Below, one piece after another: positions 45,805 through 55,433 of a stretch of DNA of 64,000 bases (positions are counted from its first letter, which is position 1; every line of letters begins with the position of its first letter). Source of the stretch: Rhodocyclaceae bacterium UBA2250 (GTDB lineage: Bacteria > Pseudomonadota > Gammaproteobacteria > Burkholderiales > Rhodocyclaceae). The stretch lies in contig DDXW01000067.1 of NCBI GenBank assembly GCA_002347285.1, positions 1 through 64,000 of the forward strand. The letters are read 5' to 3'. Position numbers and translations under genes: made by a program. The notes beneath the pieces are model-generated. The model worked only from the letters and a program-made list of their open reading frames with translations. It was not told the origin of the DNA and made no database searches.

Positions 45805-46071
45805 ATGGCCAATTCCGCCCAAGCCCGCAAGCGCGCCCGTCAGGCGATCGTCCGCCGCGCCCACAACATGAGCCTGCGCTCCGAACTGCGCACTGCCATC
45901 AAGAAGGTGCGCAAGGCCGTCGCTGCCGGTGACAAGGCCGCCGCCCAGTCCGTCTTCAAGGAATCCCAGAGCGTGATCGACTCGATCGCCGACAAGAAGA
46001 TCATCCACAAGAACGCTGCAGCCCGTCACAAGAGCCGTCTGTCGGCCGCCATCAAGGCGCTCGCCGCCTAA
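45805..46071 (+). CDS. rpsT: 30S ribosomal protein S20
   Basis: An 88-residue basic protein ([18 protein letters not shown], ending [19 protein letters not shown]), the S20 family pattern. It binds 16S rRNA early in 30S assembly. It is a monocistronic unit with its own promoter and a strong terminator. Confidence 0.98.
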   Translation: MANSAQARKRARQAIVRRAHNMSLRSELRTAIKKVRKAVAAGDKAAAQSVFKESQSVIDSIADKKIIHKNAAARHKSRLSAAIKALAA

Positions 46072-46105
46072 GCGGTTTCTGGCGCACTGCGCCTCACGCA
46101 TCCGA

Positions 46106-46143
46106 CGCCATGGCCATCCGCAAGGATGGCCATGGCGTTTTTT
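46106..46143 (+). terminator. intrinsic terminator of rpsT
   Basis: A perfect 14-bp stem (46106-46119 with 46124-46137), GCAA loop and T6 tail (46138-46143). Confidence 0.95.
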
Positions 46144-46176
46144 CATGCATGTGGGAACTTGGTTTGGGTATCTGTC

Positions 46177-46467
46177 CTAGGGCTTGCCGCCTGACCAGGA
46201 TTCGACGCGCAGGTCGTTGTCCTTGGCGAAGTTGACCAAAAACGTGTAAGCCATCGGCTCGACATCATGGATGCGGCCATCGACGAAGACGCACTTGTCG
46301 CCGTTGCGGTCGCCGGGCTGGACGTAAGGCGAATAGGTCATCCGTCGTTCCGAGCCGAAGGCCGACATGATGCCGCACAGACGTTCCGCCCAGTCGCTGG
46401 GACGAAACTTCCTGCCTTCCGACGTCACCCCGACGATGATGAAATTTTCGGCAACGAAGTGCGGCAT
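46177..46467 (-). CDS. DUF3579 family protein
   Basis: A 96-residue protein with the DUF3579 pattern: FIIVGVTSEGRKFRPSDWAERLCG, MTYSPYVQP, CVFVDGRIHDVEPMAYTFLVNFAKDN. The function is unknown; the family is almost confined to betaproteobacteria and often lies beside argD-argF-argG, as here. Its leader lacks a ribosome binding site and instead has an A8/C7 homopolymer just upstream of the ATG. Confidence 0.92.
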   Translation of the reverse strand: MPHFVAENFIIVGVTSEGRKFRPSDWAERLCGIMSAFGSERRMTYSPYVQPGDRNGDKCVFVDGRIHDVEPMAYTFLVNFAKDNDLRVESWSGGKP

Positions 46468-46749
46468 CTGGTTTTTTTTGGGGGGGTGCTGGAGCCGGTC
46501 GGAAACGCCGGCATGGAGGTCATCAGGATTAATTCAGCAAATTATAGCAAATCCAAAATTAATCCTTGATGGCGGGTGCATCTTCCCTCTGCGTGCCTGC
46601 ATGCGTCGATCGCTACCTATACATACCGGGGAATTTCACTTATTATCGAACCCCCGCATGAACGGCGGCCGCGGTATTCGAGGCCGCCGTCTTCTTTTTC
46701 GGACGCTGGTTTTTCTTTGCTTGCTAGCAACACTCACGCGGAGCGCAGC
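46468..46749. promoter_or_regulatory. divergent control region between the DUF3579 gene and argD
   Basis: An AT-rich island. T8 (46472-46479) and G7 (46480-46486) tracts lie next to the DUF3579 start. A perfect 10-bp inverted repeat, AGGATTAATT (46525-46534) and AATTAATCCT (46557-46566), encloses AGCAAAT direct repeats. TATTAT at 46641-46646 is a possible -10 for argD. The symmetric AT-rich site is a candidate arginine-repressor-type operator. Confidence 0.5.
46662..46699 (+). terminator. terminator-like hairpin in the argD leader (possible attenuator)
   Basis: ACGGCGGCC (46662-46670) pairs perfectly with GGCCGCCGT (46682-46690) across an 11-base loop and is followed by CTTCTTTTT. It lies 50 bp before the argD ATG and after the likely promoter, so it would stop transcription before the gene unless disrupted. 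Confidence 0.6.
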
Positions 46750-47922
46750 ATGTCGCACCTGATGAACAATTACGCCCGGCAGCCCGTGGCGTTCACCCAC
46801 GGCCAAGGTTGCCACCTCTTCGACGAGCAGGGGCGCCGCTATCTCGATGGCTTGGCCGGCATTGCGGTCAACACGCTCGGTCACAATCACCCGCGCCTCG
46901 TCCCCGCGCTTGCGGCCCAGGTCGCCAGGCTCATCCACACCTCCAACATTTATTGCGTTCGCGAACAGGAGCAACTCGCCGACCGCCTGGCGGCGATCTC
47001 CGGAATGGAGGAAGCGTTCTTCTGCAATTCCGGTTGCGAGGCGAACGAGGCGGCCATCAAGCTGGCGCGCATGTTCGGCCATCAGAAGGGCATCGAGCAA
47101 CCGGCGATCATCGTCATGGAACAGGCGTTCCATGGCCGCACGCTGGCCACGCTCTCCGCGACGGGCAACCGGAAGGTCCAGGCCGGCTTCGAGCCGCTGG
47201 TGCCGGGGTTCGTGCGCGTGCCGTTCGACGATCTGGCCGCGATCGAGCAGGTTGCCGCGAACAACCAGAACGTCGTCGCCGTGCTGTTCGAGCCGGTGCA
47301 GGGGGAAGGCGGCATCCATGCCGCGCATCTCGATTTCATGCGCGGCTTGCGCCAGATCTGCGATGCCAAGGGCTGGCTGCTCATGCTGGATGAAGTGCAG
47401 TGCGGTCTCGGCCGGACCGGCAAATGGTTCGCCCATCAGCACGCCGGCATCAAGGCCGACGTGATGTCGCTGGCCAAGGGGCTGGGTTCCGGCGTGCCGA
47501 TCGGCGCCTGCCTGACGGCCGGCCTGGCGGCGGGCATCTTCAAGCCGGGCAATCACGGCTCGACCTTCGGCGGCAATCCGCTCGCCTGCGTCGCCGCCTT
47601 GACGACACTGGCCGTGATCGAGGAAGACCGTCTGCTGGAGCGTGCGGTCGTGCTCGGCGAGCGCATCCGGACGCGGTTGGCGGAAAAACTGCAAGGAGTC
47701 GCCGGCATCGTGGAAATTCGCAGCAGCGGACTGATGATCGGTATCGAGCTGGATCGTCCCTGCGCTGCGCTGGTCGGTGCCGGGCTGGCAGCCGGCATCC
47801 TGATCAACGTCACCGCCGAGCGCGTGATACGCCTGCTGCCGCCGCTGGTCATGAGCGACGCCGAGGCCGACGAACTGGTCGACAAGCTGGCGGTGGTCGT
47901 GACCGGCTTCCTGGCCGGATAA
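46750..47922 (+). CDS. argD: acetylornithine aminotransferase
   Basis: A 390-residue class III PLP aminotransferase. MSHLMNNYARQPVAFTHGQG begins the family pattern; FCNSGCEANEAAIK, MLDEVQCGLGRTGK and SLAKGLGSGVPIGA (PLP Lys) follow. It makes N-acetylornithine in arginine synthesis. The start at 46750 excludes a longer frame that would include the hairpin. It is followed by argF after 11 bp. Confidence 0.94.
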   Translation: MSHLMNNYARQPVAFTHGQGCHLFDEQGRRYLDGLAGIAVNTLGHNHPRLVPALAAQVARLIHTSNIYCVREQEQLADRLAAISGMEEAFFCNSGCEANEAAIKLARMFGHQKGIEQPAIIVMEQAFHGRTLATLSATGNRKVQAGFEPLVPGFVRVPFDDLAAIEQVAANNQNVVAVLFEPVQGEGGIHAAHLDFMRGLRQICDAKGWLLMLDEVQCGLGRTGKWFAHQHAGIKADVMSLAKGLGSGVPIGACLTAGLAAGIFKPGNHGSTFGGNPLACVAALTTLAVIEEDRLLERAVVLGERIRTRLAEKLQGVAGIVEIRSSGLMIGIELDRPCAALVGAGLAAGILINVTAERVIRLLPPLVMSDAEADELVDKLAVVVTGFLAG

Positions 47923-47933
47923 GGATGGCCGAC

Positions 47934-48857
47934 ATGAGTGCGCCGCGCCACTTTCTGCAATTCAAGGATTTCAGCCGTGCCGAGTTCGAGTATCTGTTCG
48001 AGCGGACCCGGACGATCAAGCAGCGCTTCAAGGCCTATCAGAAATACTGGCCGCTCGAGGACCGCACGCTGGTGATGATTTTCGAGAAGGCCAGCACGCG
48101 GACGCGCCTGTCGTTCGAGGCCGGCATGCAGCAGCTCGGCGGTGCCGCCATCTATCTCAATACGCGCGACTCGCAGCTCGGGCGCGGCGAACCGGTCGAG
48201 GATGCCGCCGAAGTGATCTCGCGCATGAGCGATATCGTGATGATCCGCACCTTCGAGCAGGAGATCATCGAGCGCTTCGCCGCCCACTCGCGCGTGCCGG
48301 TGATCAACGGCCTGACCAACGAGTACCACCCCTGCCAGATCCTCGCCGACATCTTCACCTTCATCGAGCAGCGCGGGCCGATCCAGGGCAGGACGGTCGC
48401 CTGGATCGGCGACTCGAACAACATGTGCAACACATGGCTGCAGGCGGCCGAGGTGCTCGATTTCAACGTCCATGTGTCGACACCGCCCGGCTACGAAGTC
48501 GAGCCCGAGCGCGCCGGCCTCTACGGCACCGACCACTTCGAGCAGTTCGCCGACCCGATGGACGCGGCGCGCGGTGCTGACTTGGTCACCACCGACGTGT
48601 GGACCTCGATGGGTTTCGAAGCGGAGAACGAGACGCGCCTGAAGGCGTTCGCCGACTGGCAGGTCGATGCGGAGATGATGCGGGCGGCGCGCCCGGATGC
48701 GGTGTTCATGCACTGCCTGCCGGCGCACCGCGGCGAGGAAGTGACGGCCGAAGTCATCGACGGGCCGCAAAGCGTCGTCTGGGACGAGGCCGAAAACCGG
48801 CTGCATGCCCAGAAGGCGCTGCTGGAGTTTCTGGTATTGGGCAAGATCAAGGGATAA
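47934..48857 (+). CDS. argF: ornithine carbamoyltransferase
   Basis: A 307-residue OTCase. [15 protein letters not shown] is the carbamoyl phosphate site, HPCQILAD and [11 protein letters not shown] the ornithine site. It converts ornithine and carbamoyl phosphate to citrulline. The ATG at 47934 has AAGGA at a good distance; an ATG at 47925 is in frame but too close. Second gene of the arginine operon. Confidence 0.96.
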   Translation: MSAPRHFLQFKDFSRAEFEYLFERTRTIKQRFKAYQKYWPLEDRTLVMIFEKASTRTRLSFEAGMQQLGGAAIYLNTRDSQLGRGEPVEDAAEVISRMSDIVMIRTFEQEIIERFAAHSRVPVINGLTNEYHPCQILADIFTFIEQRGPIQGRTVAWIGDSNNMCNTWLQAAEVLDFNVHVSTPPGYEVEPERAGLYGTDHFEQFADPMDAARGADLVTTDVWTSMGFEAENETRLKAFADWQVDAEMMRAARPDAVFMHCLPAHRGEEVTAEVIDGPQSVVWDEAENRLHAQKALLEFLVLGKIKG

Positions 48858-48867
48858 GGAAAGCGAC

Positions 48868-50133
48868 ATGGCGACGAAATCTGCAAAATCGGGCGTGAAG
48901 AAGGTCGTGCTGGCCTACTCGGGCGGCCTCGACACCTCGGTCATCCTCAAGTGGCTGCAGGACACCTACGGCTGCGAGGTGGTCACCTTCACTGCCGATC
49001 TCGGCCAAGGCGAGGAACTCGAACCGGCGCGCGCCAAGGCGCTCAAGCTCGGCATCAAGAAGCAGAACATCTTCATCGACGACCTGCGCGAGGAGTTCGT
49101 GCGCGACTTCGTCTTCCCGATGTTCCGCGCCAACACCATCTACGAGGGCGAATACCTGCTCGGCACCTCGATCGCGCGGCCGCTGATCGCCAAGCGCATG
49201 ATCGAGATCGCCAGGAAGGTCGGCGCCGACGCGATCTCGCACGGCGCGACTGGCAAAGGCAATGACCAGGTGCGCTTCGAGCTCGGCGCCTACGCGCTGA
49301 TGCCGAACGTCAAGGTGATCGCGCCGTGGCGCGAGTGGGACCTGCTGTCGCGCGAGAAGCTGATGGCCTACGCCGAGGCGCACGGCATCCCGATCGACAT
49401 GAAGCACAAGAAGGGCGGTTCGCCCTATTCGATGGACGCCAACCTGCTGCACATCTCCTACGAAGGCCGCCACCTCGAGAATCCGTCTGCCGAGGCCGAG
49501 GAATCGATGTGGCGCTGGACCGTGTCGCCCGAGAAGGCGCCCAACAAGCCCGAGTATCTCGACCTCGAGTTCAAGGCCGGCGACCTGGTCGCGATCAACA
49601 GCAAGAAGATGAAGCCGCACGAACTGCTTGCCGAACTCAACCGGATCGGTGGCAAGCACGGCATCGGCCGGCTCGATCTGGTCGAGAACCGCTACGTCGG
49701 CATGAAGTCGCGCGGCTGCTACGAGACGCCCGGCGGCACCATCCTGCTCAAGGCCCACCGTGGCATCGAGTCGGTCTGCCTCGATCGCGAGGTCGCCCAC
49801 CTCAAGGACGACCTGATGCCGCGCTACGCCAGCCTGATCTACAACGGCTACTGGTGGAGCCCGGAGCGCCAGGCGCTGCAGGTGCTGATCGACCACACCC
49901 AGCGGAGCGTCAACGGCTGGGTGCGCGTCAAGCTCTACAAAGGGGCGGTCGGCGTGGTCAGTCGCGACTCGAAGACCGACTCGCTGTTCGATCCGACCAT
50001 CGCCACCTTCGAGGACGATGCCGGCGCCTACGACCAGAAGGACGCGGCGGGCTTCATCAAGCTCAATGCCTTGCGCATGCGCATCGCTGCCAATGCGCGC
50101 CTGAAGCGCGGCGCCAAGACGCGCAAGGGCTGA
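48868..50133 (+). CDS. argG: argininosuccinate synthase
   Basis: A 421-residue ATP-dependent ligase. [18 protein letters not shown] is the ATP pyrophosphatase motif, and [15 protein letters not shown] is conserved. It joins citrulline and aspartate. It is the third gene of the arginine operon, 10 bp after argF; argH is not in the window. Confidence 0.97.
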   Translation: MATKSAKSGVKKVVLAYSGGLDTSVILKWLQDTYGCEVVTFTADLGQGEELEPARAKALKLGIKKQNIFIDDLREEFVRDFVFPMFRANTIYEGEYLLGTSIARPLIAKRMIEIARKVGADAISHGATGKGNDQVRFELGAYALMPNVKVIAPWREWDLLSREKLMAYAEAHGIPIDMKHKKGGSPYSMDANLLHISYEGRHLENPSAEAEESMWRWTVSPEKAPNKPEYLDLEFKAGDLVAINSKKMKPHELLAELNRIGGKHGIGRLDLVENRYVGMKSRGCYETPGGTILLKAHRGIESVCLDREVAHLKDDLMPRYASLIYNGYWWSPERQALQVLIDHTQRSVNGWVRVKLYKGAVGVVSRDSKTDSLFDPTIATFEDDAGAYDQKDAAGFIKLNALRMRIAANARLKRGAKTRKG

Positions 50134-50148
50134 TCGCGGCGGCAGGGC

Positions 50149-50370
50149 ATGGAAGGGACGATCTTCGGGTTCACCGAGTCGCAGATCGCCGAGTTCGGAG
50201 TCACCTTCGGGCTCGGCGCCTTCATGCTCTACATGCTGTTCATCATCGGCGAGTTGGCCTACCGCTCGAAGGCGGGCAAGTTCGGCACCATTGCTCTGTT
50301 CCTGGTGCTGGCGCTCGGCATGGTCGGCTTCGTCGCCAAGCACATCATCCAGAAAATGTGGGGGATCTGA
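50149..50370 (+). CDS. DUF2788 family membrane protein
   Basis: A 73-residue protein with two membrane segments ([19 protein letters not shown] and [20 protein letters not shown]), as in DUF2788 proteins of betaproteobacteria. The function is unknown. It lies 15 bp after argG and 1 bp before ppnP, so it is probably in their transcript. Confidence 0.88.
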   Translation: MEGTIFGFTESQIAEFGVTFGLGAFMLYMLFIIGELAYRSKAGKFGTIALFLVLALGMVGFVAKHIIQKMWGI

Positions 50371-50371
50371 A

Positions 50372-50695
50372 ATGTCACCGTTGAAAAATGAGTTCGATAA
50401 CGTTTCCGTCGTCAAGCAAGCCAATGTCTACTTCGACGGCAAGTGCGTGAGCCACACCGTGCAATTTGCCGACGGCACGAAGAAGAGCGTCGGCGTGATC
50501 CTGCCGGCGACGCTGACCTTCAACACCGGCGCGCCGGAGATCATGGAGACCGTCGCCGGCGCCTGCCGCTACAAGCTCAAGAGCGGGGACTGGAAGTCCT
50601 GCGGCGCCGGCGAGTCGTTCAAGGTGCCTGGCAATTCCTCCTTCGATATCGAGGTGAGCGGCGAGCCCTACCACTACGTCTGCCACTTCGGGTGA
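50372..50695 (+). CDS. ppnP: pyrimidine/purine nucleoside phosphorylase
   Basis: A 107-residue cupin-fold protein of the PpnP (YaiE, DUF1255) family: [46 protein letters not shown]. The E. coli homolog phosphorolyses several nucleosides. It is packed between the DUF2788 gene and yajQ. Confidence 0.93.
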   Translation: MSPLKNEFDNVSVVKQANVYFDGKCVSHTVQFADGTKKSVGVILPATLTFNTGAPEIMETVAGACRYKLKSGDWKSCGAGESFKVPGNSSFDIEVSGEPYHYVCHFG

Positions 50696-50699
50696 GATC

Positions 50700-51194
50700 A
50701 TGCCGTCGTTCGACATCACCTCCGAAGCCGATCTGGTGGCGCTGAAGAACGCCGTCGACGTCGCCGGCCGCCACATCGGCAATCGCTACGACTTCAAGGG
50801 CACCAGTGCCAAGGCGGAATTCAACGAGAAGGAGAAGGTCATCACGGTGTTCGGCGACTCCGAGTTCCAACTCGGCCAGATCAAGGACATCCTCTTTCCC
50901 GAGATGGAAAAGAAGGAGCGCGAGAGCACCAGGCGTCTCGACATCGGCAATGTGCAGACCGTCTCCGGCAACAAGGCCAAGCAGGAGCTCAAGATCAAGA
51001 GCGGCATCGAGCAGGAACTGGCGAAGAAGATCGTCAAGCTCGTCAAGGACAGCAAACTCAAGGTGCAGGCGACCATCCAGGGCGACGCCGTGCGCGTCAC
51101 CGGCGCCAAGCGCGACGATCTCCAGTCGGCGATCGCGCTGGTGAAGAAATCGGTCACCGATTTCCCCCTGAATTTCGGCAATTTCCGCGACTGA
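50700..51194 (+). CDS. yajQ: YajQ family cyclic-di-GMP-binding protein
   Basis: A 164-residue YajQ protein starting MPSFDITSEADLVALKNAVD and containing NRYDFKGTSA. Homologs in Xanthomonas and Pseudomonas bind c-di-GMP and act as transcription co-regulators. With the GGDEF-EAL and HD-GYP genes it gives the window makers, breakers and a reader of c-di-GMP, though they are far apart. Repeat copy 12 begins at its stop. Confidence 0.94.
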   Translation: MPSFDITSEADLVALKNAVDVAGRHIGNRYDFKGTSAKAEFNEKEKVITVFGDSEFQLGQIKDILFPEMEKKERESTRRLDIGNVQTVSGNKAKQELKIKSGIEQELAKKIVKLVKDSKLKVQATIQGDAVRVTGAKRDDLQSAIALVKKSVTDFPLNFGNFRD

Positions 51195-51217
51195 GCCGCC
51201 TCGCCGGCGCCGAATTT
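51194..51217 (-). repeat. dispersed GC-rich repeat, copy 12 (between convergent stops)
   Basis: About three mismatches. It fills the whole 24-bp gap between the yajQ stop and the convergent amidotransferase stop (51219). Confidence 0.7.
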
Positions 51218-51218
51218 C

Positions 51219-51920
51219 TCAGTCCCGCTTCAGTCCCGCGATCCAGCGGGTGTACAGCCGCTCGGCGGCAACGCGCATCGCCGCGAGGCGTTCCTCGAGG
51301 CGCTCGACCATCTGCTCGGGCGTCTGCACCGAGGGGCCGGGCGAGGCTTGCTCGTCGGCCCAGCCTTGGTTCCAGAGCCGGATCATCGTCGCGGTCATCT
51401 CGACGTGGCACTGCATGCCGAGATGCGGCCCCAGGACGAAGGCCTGGTTCTCGCACCAGGCGCTTTTCAGGATGCGTGTCGCGCCGGGCGGCAGCGAGAA
51501 GGTTTCGCCGTGCCAGTGGAAGGCCTCGAAACGCTCGAGGTCGCCGAGCCAGTCGCGCGCCGCCGGGTCGTCAACGCTGACCTCGCCCCAGCCGAGTTCC
51601 TTGACCGGGTTTTTCGTCACCTGGCCGCCGAGCGCCTTGCTCATCAGCTGGCCGCCGAGGCAGTGGCCGATGACCGGGATGCCTTGCTCGGCCGCCTCGC
51701 GGATCAGGGCGAACACCGGCGGCAGCCAGGGCAGGTCGTCGTTGACGCTCATCGGCCCGCCCATGAAGCACAGCCCGGCGAAGGCGGTAGCCGACGGCGG
51801 CGGCGGTTCGCCGGCGTCGATGCGGATCAGCTGCCAGGGCATGGCATGGCGGTCGAGGAAAGTGGCAAAATAGCCGGGGCCTTCAGCGGGGTTGTGACGA
51901 AAAATGGCGATCGGTTTCAT
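51219..51920 (-). CDS. class I glutamine amidotransferase-like protein
   Basis: A 233-residue GATase1 protein. The nucleophile elbow is GHCLGGQLMSKALGG, and the His-Glu pair lies in MQCHVEMT. Similar stand-alone proteins are annotated as GMP-synthase-like amidotransferases; the substrate is unknown. The start codon overlaps that of the divergent retropepsin-like gene, leaving no separate promoter region. Confidence 0.88.
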   Translation of the reverse strand: MKPIAIFRHNPAEGPGYFATFLDRHAMPWQLIRIDAGEPPPPSATAFAGLCFMGGPMSVNDDLPWLPPVFALIREAAEQGIPVIGHCLGGQLMSKALGGQVTKNPVKELGWGEVSVDDPAARDWLGDLERFEAFHWHGETFSLPPGATRILKSAWCENQAFVLGPHLGMQCHVEMTATMIRLWNQGWADEQASPGPSVQTPEQMVERLEERLAAMRVAAERLYTRWIAGLKRD

Positions 51921-52581
51921 GGACAGGGTCAGACGCAACGTGAAAATGCTGTGTGCGTATTGTAGCGCTGCCATGGCATGCGCACCGGCCAGCAATGCGC
52001 TGGCGGCCGATGTTGCGCTGGTCGGCCTGATGCCGAACAAGGCGATGGTCGTGATCGACGGTGGCCAGCGGCAGACGCTCGCGGTCGGGGCAGTATCGCC
52101 CGAAGGCGTCAGGCTGGTGGCGATCGAAGCCGGCGCGGCGATCTTCGACGTCGATGGCAAGCGGCGGCGCATGCAGATCGGCCAGAGCATCGTCTCGGCT
52201 GCCAAGGCCGCAAAGCCGGTGCTGACGCTGAACGCCGATGCGCAAGGGCATTTCTTCGCACAAGGCAGCATCAATGGCGAGCCGTTGCGCTTCCTGGTCG
52301 ATACCGGGGCGACCTTCATCTCGCTGGGGGCGGCCGACGCCCGTCGGGCGCGCATCGACCTGTCCAAGGGGGAACGCGGCACGACGATGACGGCCAACGG
52401 CGTTGCGCGAGTATGGAAGGTGCGGCTCGCCAGCGTGAAGGTGGGCGACATCACCCTGCGCGACGTCGAGGCCACCGTGCATGAACACGACCTGCCGATC
52501 GCACTGCTCGGCATGAGTTTCCTCAATCGCATGGAAATGCGTCGCGACGGGACATCGCTGACCCTCACGCAGCGGTATTGA
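51904..52581 (+). CDS. retropepsin-like aspartic protease (TIGR02281-type)
   Basis: A protein of up to 225 residues. A weak signal peptide (KMLCAYCSAAMACAPASNALAA) suggests export. The C-terminal part is a clan AA aspartic protease domain with FLVDTGATFISLG (active Asp), ALLGMSFLNRMEM near the end. It is a single domain that would act as a dimer. The start is uncertain: ATG 51904 or ATG 51919, the latter overlapping the divergent gene's start by CATG. Confidence 0.85.
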   Translation: MAIGFMDRVRRNVKMLCAYCSAAMACAPASNALAADVALVGLMPNKAMVVIDGGQRQTLAVGAVSPEGVRLVAIEAGAAIFDVDGKRRRMQIGQSIVSAAKAAKPVLTLNADAQGHFFAQGSINGEPLRFLVDTGATFISLGAADARRARIDLSKGERGTTMTANGVARVWKVRLASVKVGDITLRDVEATVHEHDLPIALLGMSFLNRMEMRRDGTSLTLTQRY

Positions 52582-52583
52582 CG

Positions 52584-53183
52584 ATGGCGATTGCGTCGGC
52601 GACCGCAGCGGCCTGGCTGCGACAGAAGTTCACCCGCGTCGCCGTGCGCGCCGCGGTGCGCGAAGCATCCATCCTGGCGGGCACGGTCGTGGCGGCCGCG
52701 GTGCTGGTGCCGATCATCGTCCGCCCGAGCGGCCTGACCGTGCTGCTCACGCGCCGCACCGCGCATCTGCGCGACCATGCCGGACAGGTGAGCTTTCCCG
52801 GCGGGCGCTGCGAGGCGGAGGATCCCTCGCCGATTGCGACCGCCCTGCGCGAGAGCAGCGAAGAGGTCGGCATCGAGGCGGAGCAAGTCGAGGTGCTCGG
52901 TACCTTGCCGGACTATTTCACCAGCACGGGTTTTTGCGTGACGCCGGTGGTGGGGCTGGTGACGCCGCCGCTGAACCTGCGTCTCGACGATTTCGAGGTC
53001 GCCGAAACCTTCGAGACGCCGCTGGACTTCCTGCTCGACGCGGCGAACTACCGGCAGGAGGAGCTCGACTACGCCGGCAGCAAGCGCACCTACTGGGCGG
53101 TGCCCTGGCGGGAATACTTCATCTGGGGCGCGACGGCCGGCATGCTGGTCAGCCTGCGCGAACACTTGCTGGCGGAGGGGTGA
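52584..53183 (+). CDS. CoA pyrophosphatase-like Nudix hydrolase
   Basis: A 199-residue Nudix protein. The RTAHLRDHAGQVSFPGGRCE pattern and Nudix box (GGRCEAEDPSPIATALRESSEEVG) match the NudL/CoAse group, which hydrolyses coenzyme A derivatives. ATG 52584 is preferred to a TTG at 52578. It follows the protease gene by 2 bp. Confidence 0.88.
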   Translation: MAIASATAAAWLRQKFTRVAVRAAVREASILAGTVVAAAVLVPIIVRPSGLTVLLTRRTAHLRDHAGQVSFPGGRCEAEDPSPIATALRESSEEVGIEAEQVEVLGTLPDYFTSTGFCVTPVVGLVTPPLNLRLDDFEVAETFETPLDFLLDAANYRQEELDYAGSKRTYWAVPWREYFIWGATAGMLVSLREHLLAEG

Positions 53184-53253
53184 CGCAGCGAGTGTGCTAT
53201 CTTCGTCCTGCCCGGTCTGCTGTGCCCCTGTCATTATCCGTTCCGAGCCGTTC

Positions 53254-54183
53254 ATGTCTCTTCTGAGTCTCCTCTGCGTCCTCGCTCTCGAGCAGTTCAA
53301 GGCACTGCCGGCAGTGCGCATCCTCGCCCTGCAAGCGGCCGGTATCGACTTCCTGGAGCGCCAGTTCAACGGCGGCGAATACCGGCATGGCGTGGCGGCG
53401 TGGGGGGTCGGCGCGGCCCTGCCGGCCCTGCTGGTGCTGGCCGTGCATCTGGTCCTGGCTTCCCTGCATGCCGTGCTGGCATTCGTTTTCGACGTTGCCG
53501 TGCTGTACCTGCTGGTTGGGTTTCGTCAGTTCAGCCATTTCTTCACTGATATCCAGCTGGCTCTGTGTGCCGGCGAAATCGAACACGCCCGCCGGCTTCT
53601 GGACGAGTGGCGCGGCTTCGGCGGCGGCGAGCGTCTCGGCTCGACCGACATCACCCGTCTGGCGATCGAGCAGGGCATCGTCGCTTCGCATCGTCACGTC
53701 TTCGCCCCGATGTTCTGGTTCGTGCTGTGCGGTCCGGGCGGTGCGGTGCTGTATCGTCTCGCCCTGACGGCTGCGGAACGCTGGACGAGCGGTAGCTTTC
53801 CACAGGAAGGTTCGCAGCGGTTCGGCATGTTTGCGCGCCAAGCCTTCCATGTGCTCGACTGGCTTCCGGTGCGTCTGACGGCGATCACCTTTGCGATCGT
53901 CGGCGATTTCGAGGATGCGGTGTATTGCTGGCGCACCCAGGCGAGGCAATGGCCGGATGCCGCCTCCGGTATACTGTTGGCGAGCGGCGCCGGCGCCTTG
54001 GGCATCAGATTGGGTCAGCCCCTGCCGGAAGCGGTGGGCATCGATGTGCGCCCCGAGCTCGGTCTGGGCGACGACGCCGACGTCGAGCATCTGCAAAGTG
54101 CGATCGGGCTGGTCTGGCGCACTTTGGTCTTGTGTCTGTTGCTGCTGGCCCTGCTGACTGTCGCCAGCTGGGTGGGGTCATGA
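53254..54183 (+). CDS. CobD/CbiB (AmpE-like) family membrane protein
   Basis: A 309-residue membrane protein with four to five hydrophobic segments. FLERQFNGGEYRHGVAAW at the N-terminus and RLALTAAERW resemble the CobD/CbiB and AmpE families. In cobalamin synthesis CbiB attaches aminopropanol to the corrin ring. Without other cob genes nearby, an AmpE-like role is equally possible. Confidence 0.8.
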   Translation: MSLLSLLCVLALEQFKALPAVRILALQAAGIDFLERQFNGGEYRHGVAAWGVGAALPALLVLAVHLVLASLHAVLAFVFDVAVLYLLVGFRQFSHFFTDIQLALCAGEIEHARRLLDEWRGFGGGERLGSTDITRLAIEQGIVASHRHVFAPMFWFVLCGPGGAVLYRLALTAAERWTSGSFPQEGSQRFGMFARQAFHVLDWLPVRLTAITFAIVGDFEDAVYCWRTQARQWPDAASGILLASGAGALGIRLGQPLPEAVGIDVRPELGLGDDADVEHLQSAIGLVWRTLVLCLLLLALLTVASWVGS

Positions 54184-54228
54184 GGCAGCCGAGGCGGTAG
54201 TCATTCATATCAAACCAGGAGTGGAAAA

Positions 54229-55413
54229 ATGTCGAACAAGGAAGTTGTCGTATTGAGCGCGGTGCGCTCCGCCGTCGGCACCTTTGGCGGTTCGTTGAGC
54301 GGCCTCGAGCCCGCCGAACTCGGCGGCATGGTAGTGAAGGAAGCCATCGCGCGCTCGGGTGTTGATCCCAAGGCAATCACCTTTGCCGCGGTGGGCAATA
54401 CCATTCCCACCGAGTCGCGCTATCCCTATGTCGCCCGCGTCGCCACCATCCAGGGCGGCATGTCGATGGATTCCGTCGCCTTCGCGGTCAACCGCCTGTG
54501 CGGCTCGGCGCAGCAGGCCATCGTCAATTCGGCCCAGGCGATCATGCTCGGCGATGCCGACTATGCGCTCGGCGGCGGCGTCGAGGTGATGTCGCGCGGT
54601 GCCTATCTGTTGCCGGCGCTGCGTTCCGGCGCGCGCATGGGCGACACGCAGGCGATCGACGCGATGGTTTCCGTGCTGACCGACCCGTTCGGTGTCGGCC
54701 ACATGGGCGTCACCGCCGAAAACCTGGCCGCCAAGCACGGCATCACGCGCGAGGAGCAGGACGCCTTCGCGGTCGAGTCGCAGGCGCGTGCGGCGAAAGC
54801 CATTGCCGAAGGCCGCTTCAAGTCGCAGATCGTGCCGATCACGCTGAAGACCCGCAAGGGTGATGTCGTGTTCGACACCGACGAACATCCGCGCGCCGGT
54901 ACCACCATGGAATCGCTGGCCAAGATGAAGCCAGCGTTCAAGAAGGACGGTAGCGTGACGGCGGGCAACGCATCCGGCATCAACGACGCCGCCGCCTTCC
55001 TCGTGCTGGCCGATGCCGCCAAGGCCGCCGCCGCCGGCCAGAAACCGATCGCCCGCCTGGTCGCCTATGCCATCGCCGGCGTGCCGAACGACGTGATGGG
55101 CGAAGGTCCGATCCCGTCGACCAAGGTCGCATTGCAGAAGGCCGGCCTCAAGCTCGACCAGATGGACGTGATCGAGTCGAACGAGGCTTTCGCCGTGCAG
55201 TCGATCACCGTCGCGCGCGGCCTCGGTCTCGACCCGGCCAAGACCAACGTCAACGGCGGTGCCATCGCGCTCGGTCACCCGGTCGGCGCGACCGGCTCGG
55301 TGATCGTCACCAAGCTGCTGCACGAGCTGATCCGCGTGAATGGCCGCTACGGCCTGGCGACGATGTGCATCGGCGGCGGCCAGGGCATCACGACGATCTG
55401 GGAACGCGTCTGA
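54229..55413 (+). CDS. bktB: beta-ketothiolase / acetyl-CoA acetyltransferase
   Basis: A 394-residue thiolase. The acyl-accepting Cys lies in VNRLCGSAQQAI, with NVNGGAIALGHPVGATGS and ATMCIGGGQG completing the active site. It condenses or cleaves 3-ketoacyl-CoA, and resembles BktB of polyhydroxyalkanoate producers; PhaA is the alternative. It is a single unit with its own terminator. Confidence 0.92.
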   Translation: MSNKEVVVLSAVRSAVGTFGGSLSGLEPAELGGMVVKEAIARSGVDPKAITFAAVGNTIPTESRYPYVARVATIQGGMSMDSVAFAVNRLCGSAQQAIVNSAQAIMLGDADYALGGGVEVMSRGAYLLPALRSGARMGDTQAIDAMVSVLTDPFGVGHMGVTAENLAAKHGITREEQDAFAVESQARAAKAIAEGRFKSQIVPITLKTRKGDVVFDTDEHPRAGTTMESLAKMKPAFKKDGSVTAGNASGINDAAAFLVLADAAKAAAAGQKPIARLVAYAIAGVPNDVMGEGPIPSTKVALQKAGLKLDQMDVIESNEAFAVQSITVARGLGLDPAKTNVNGGAIALGHPVGATGSVIVTKLLHELIRVNGRYGLATMCIGGGQGITTIWERV

Positions 55414-55433
55414 GCCTTCTCTTTCGCAGGCGC

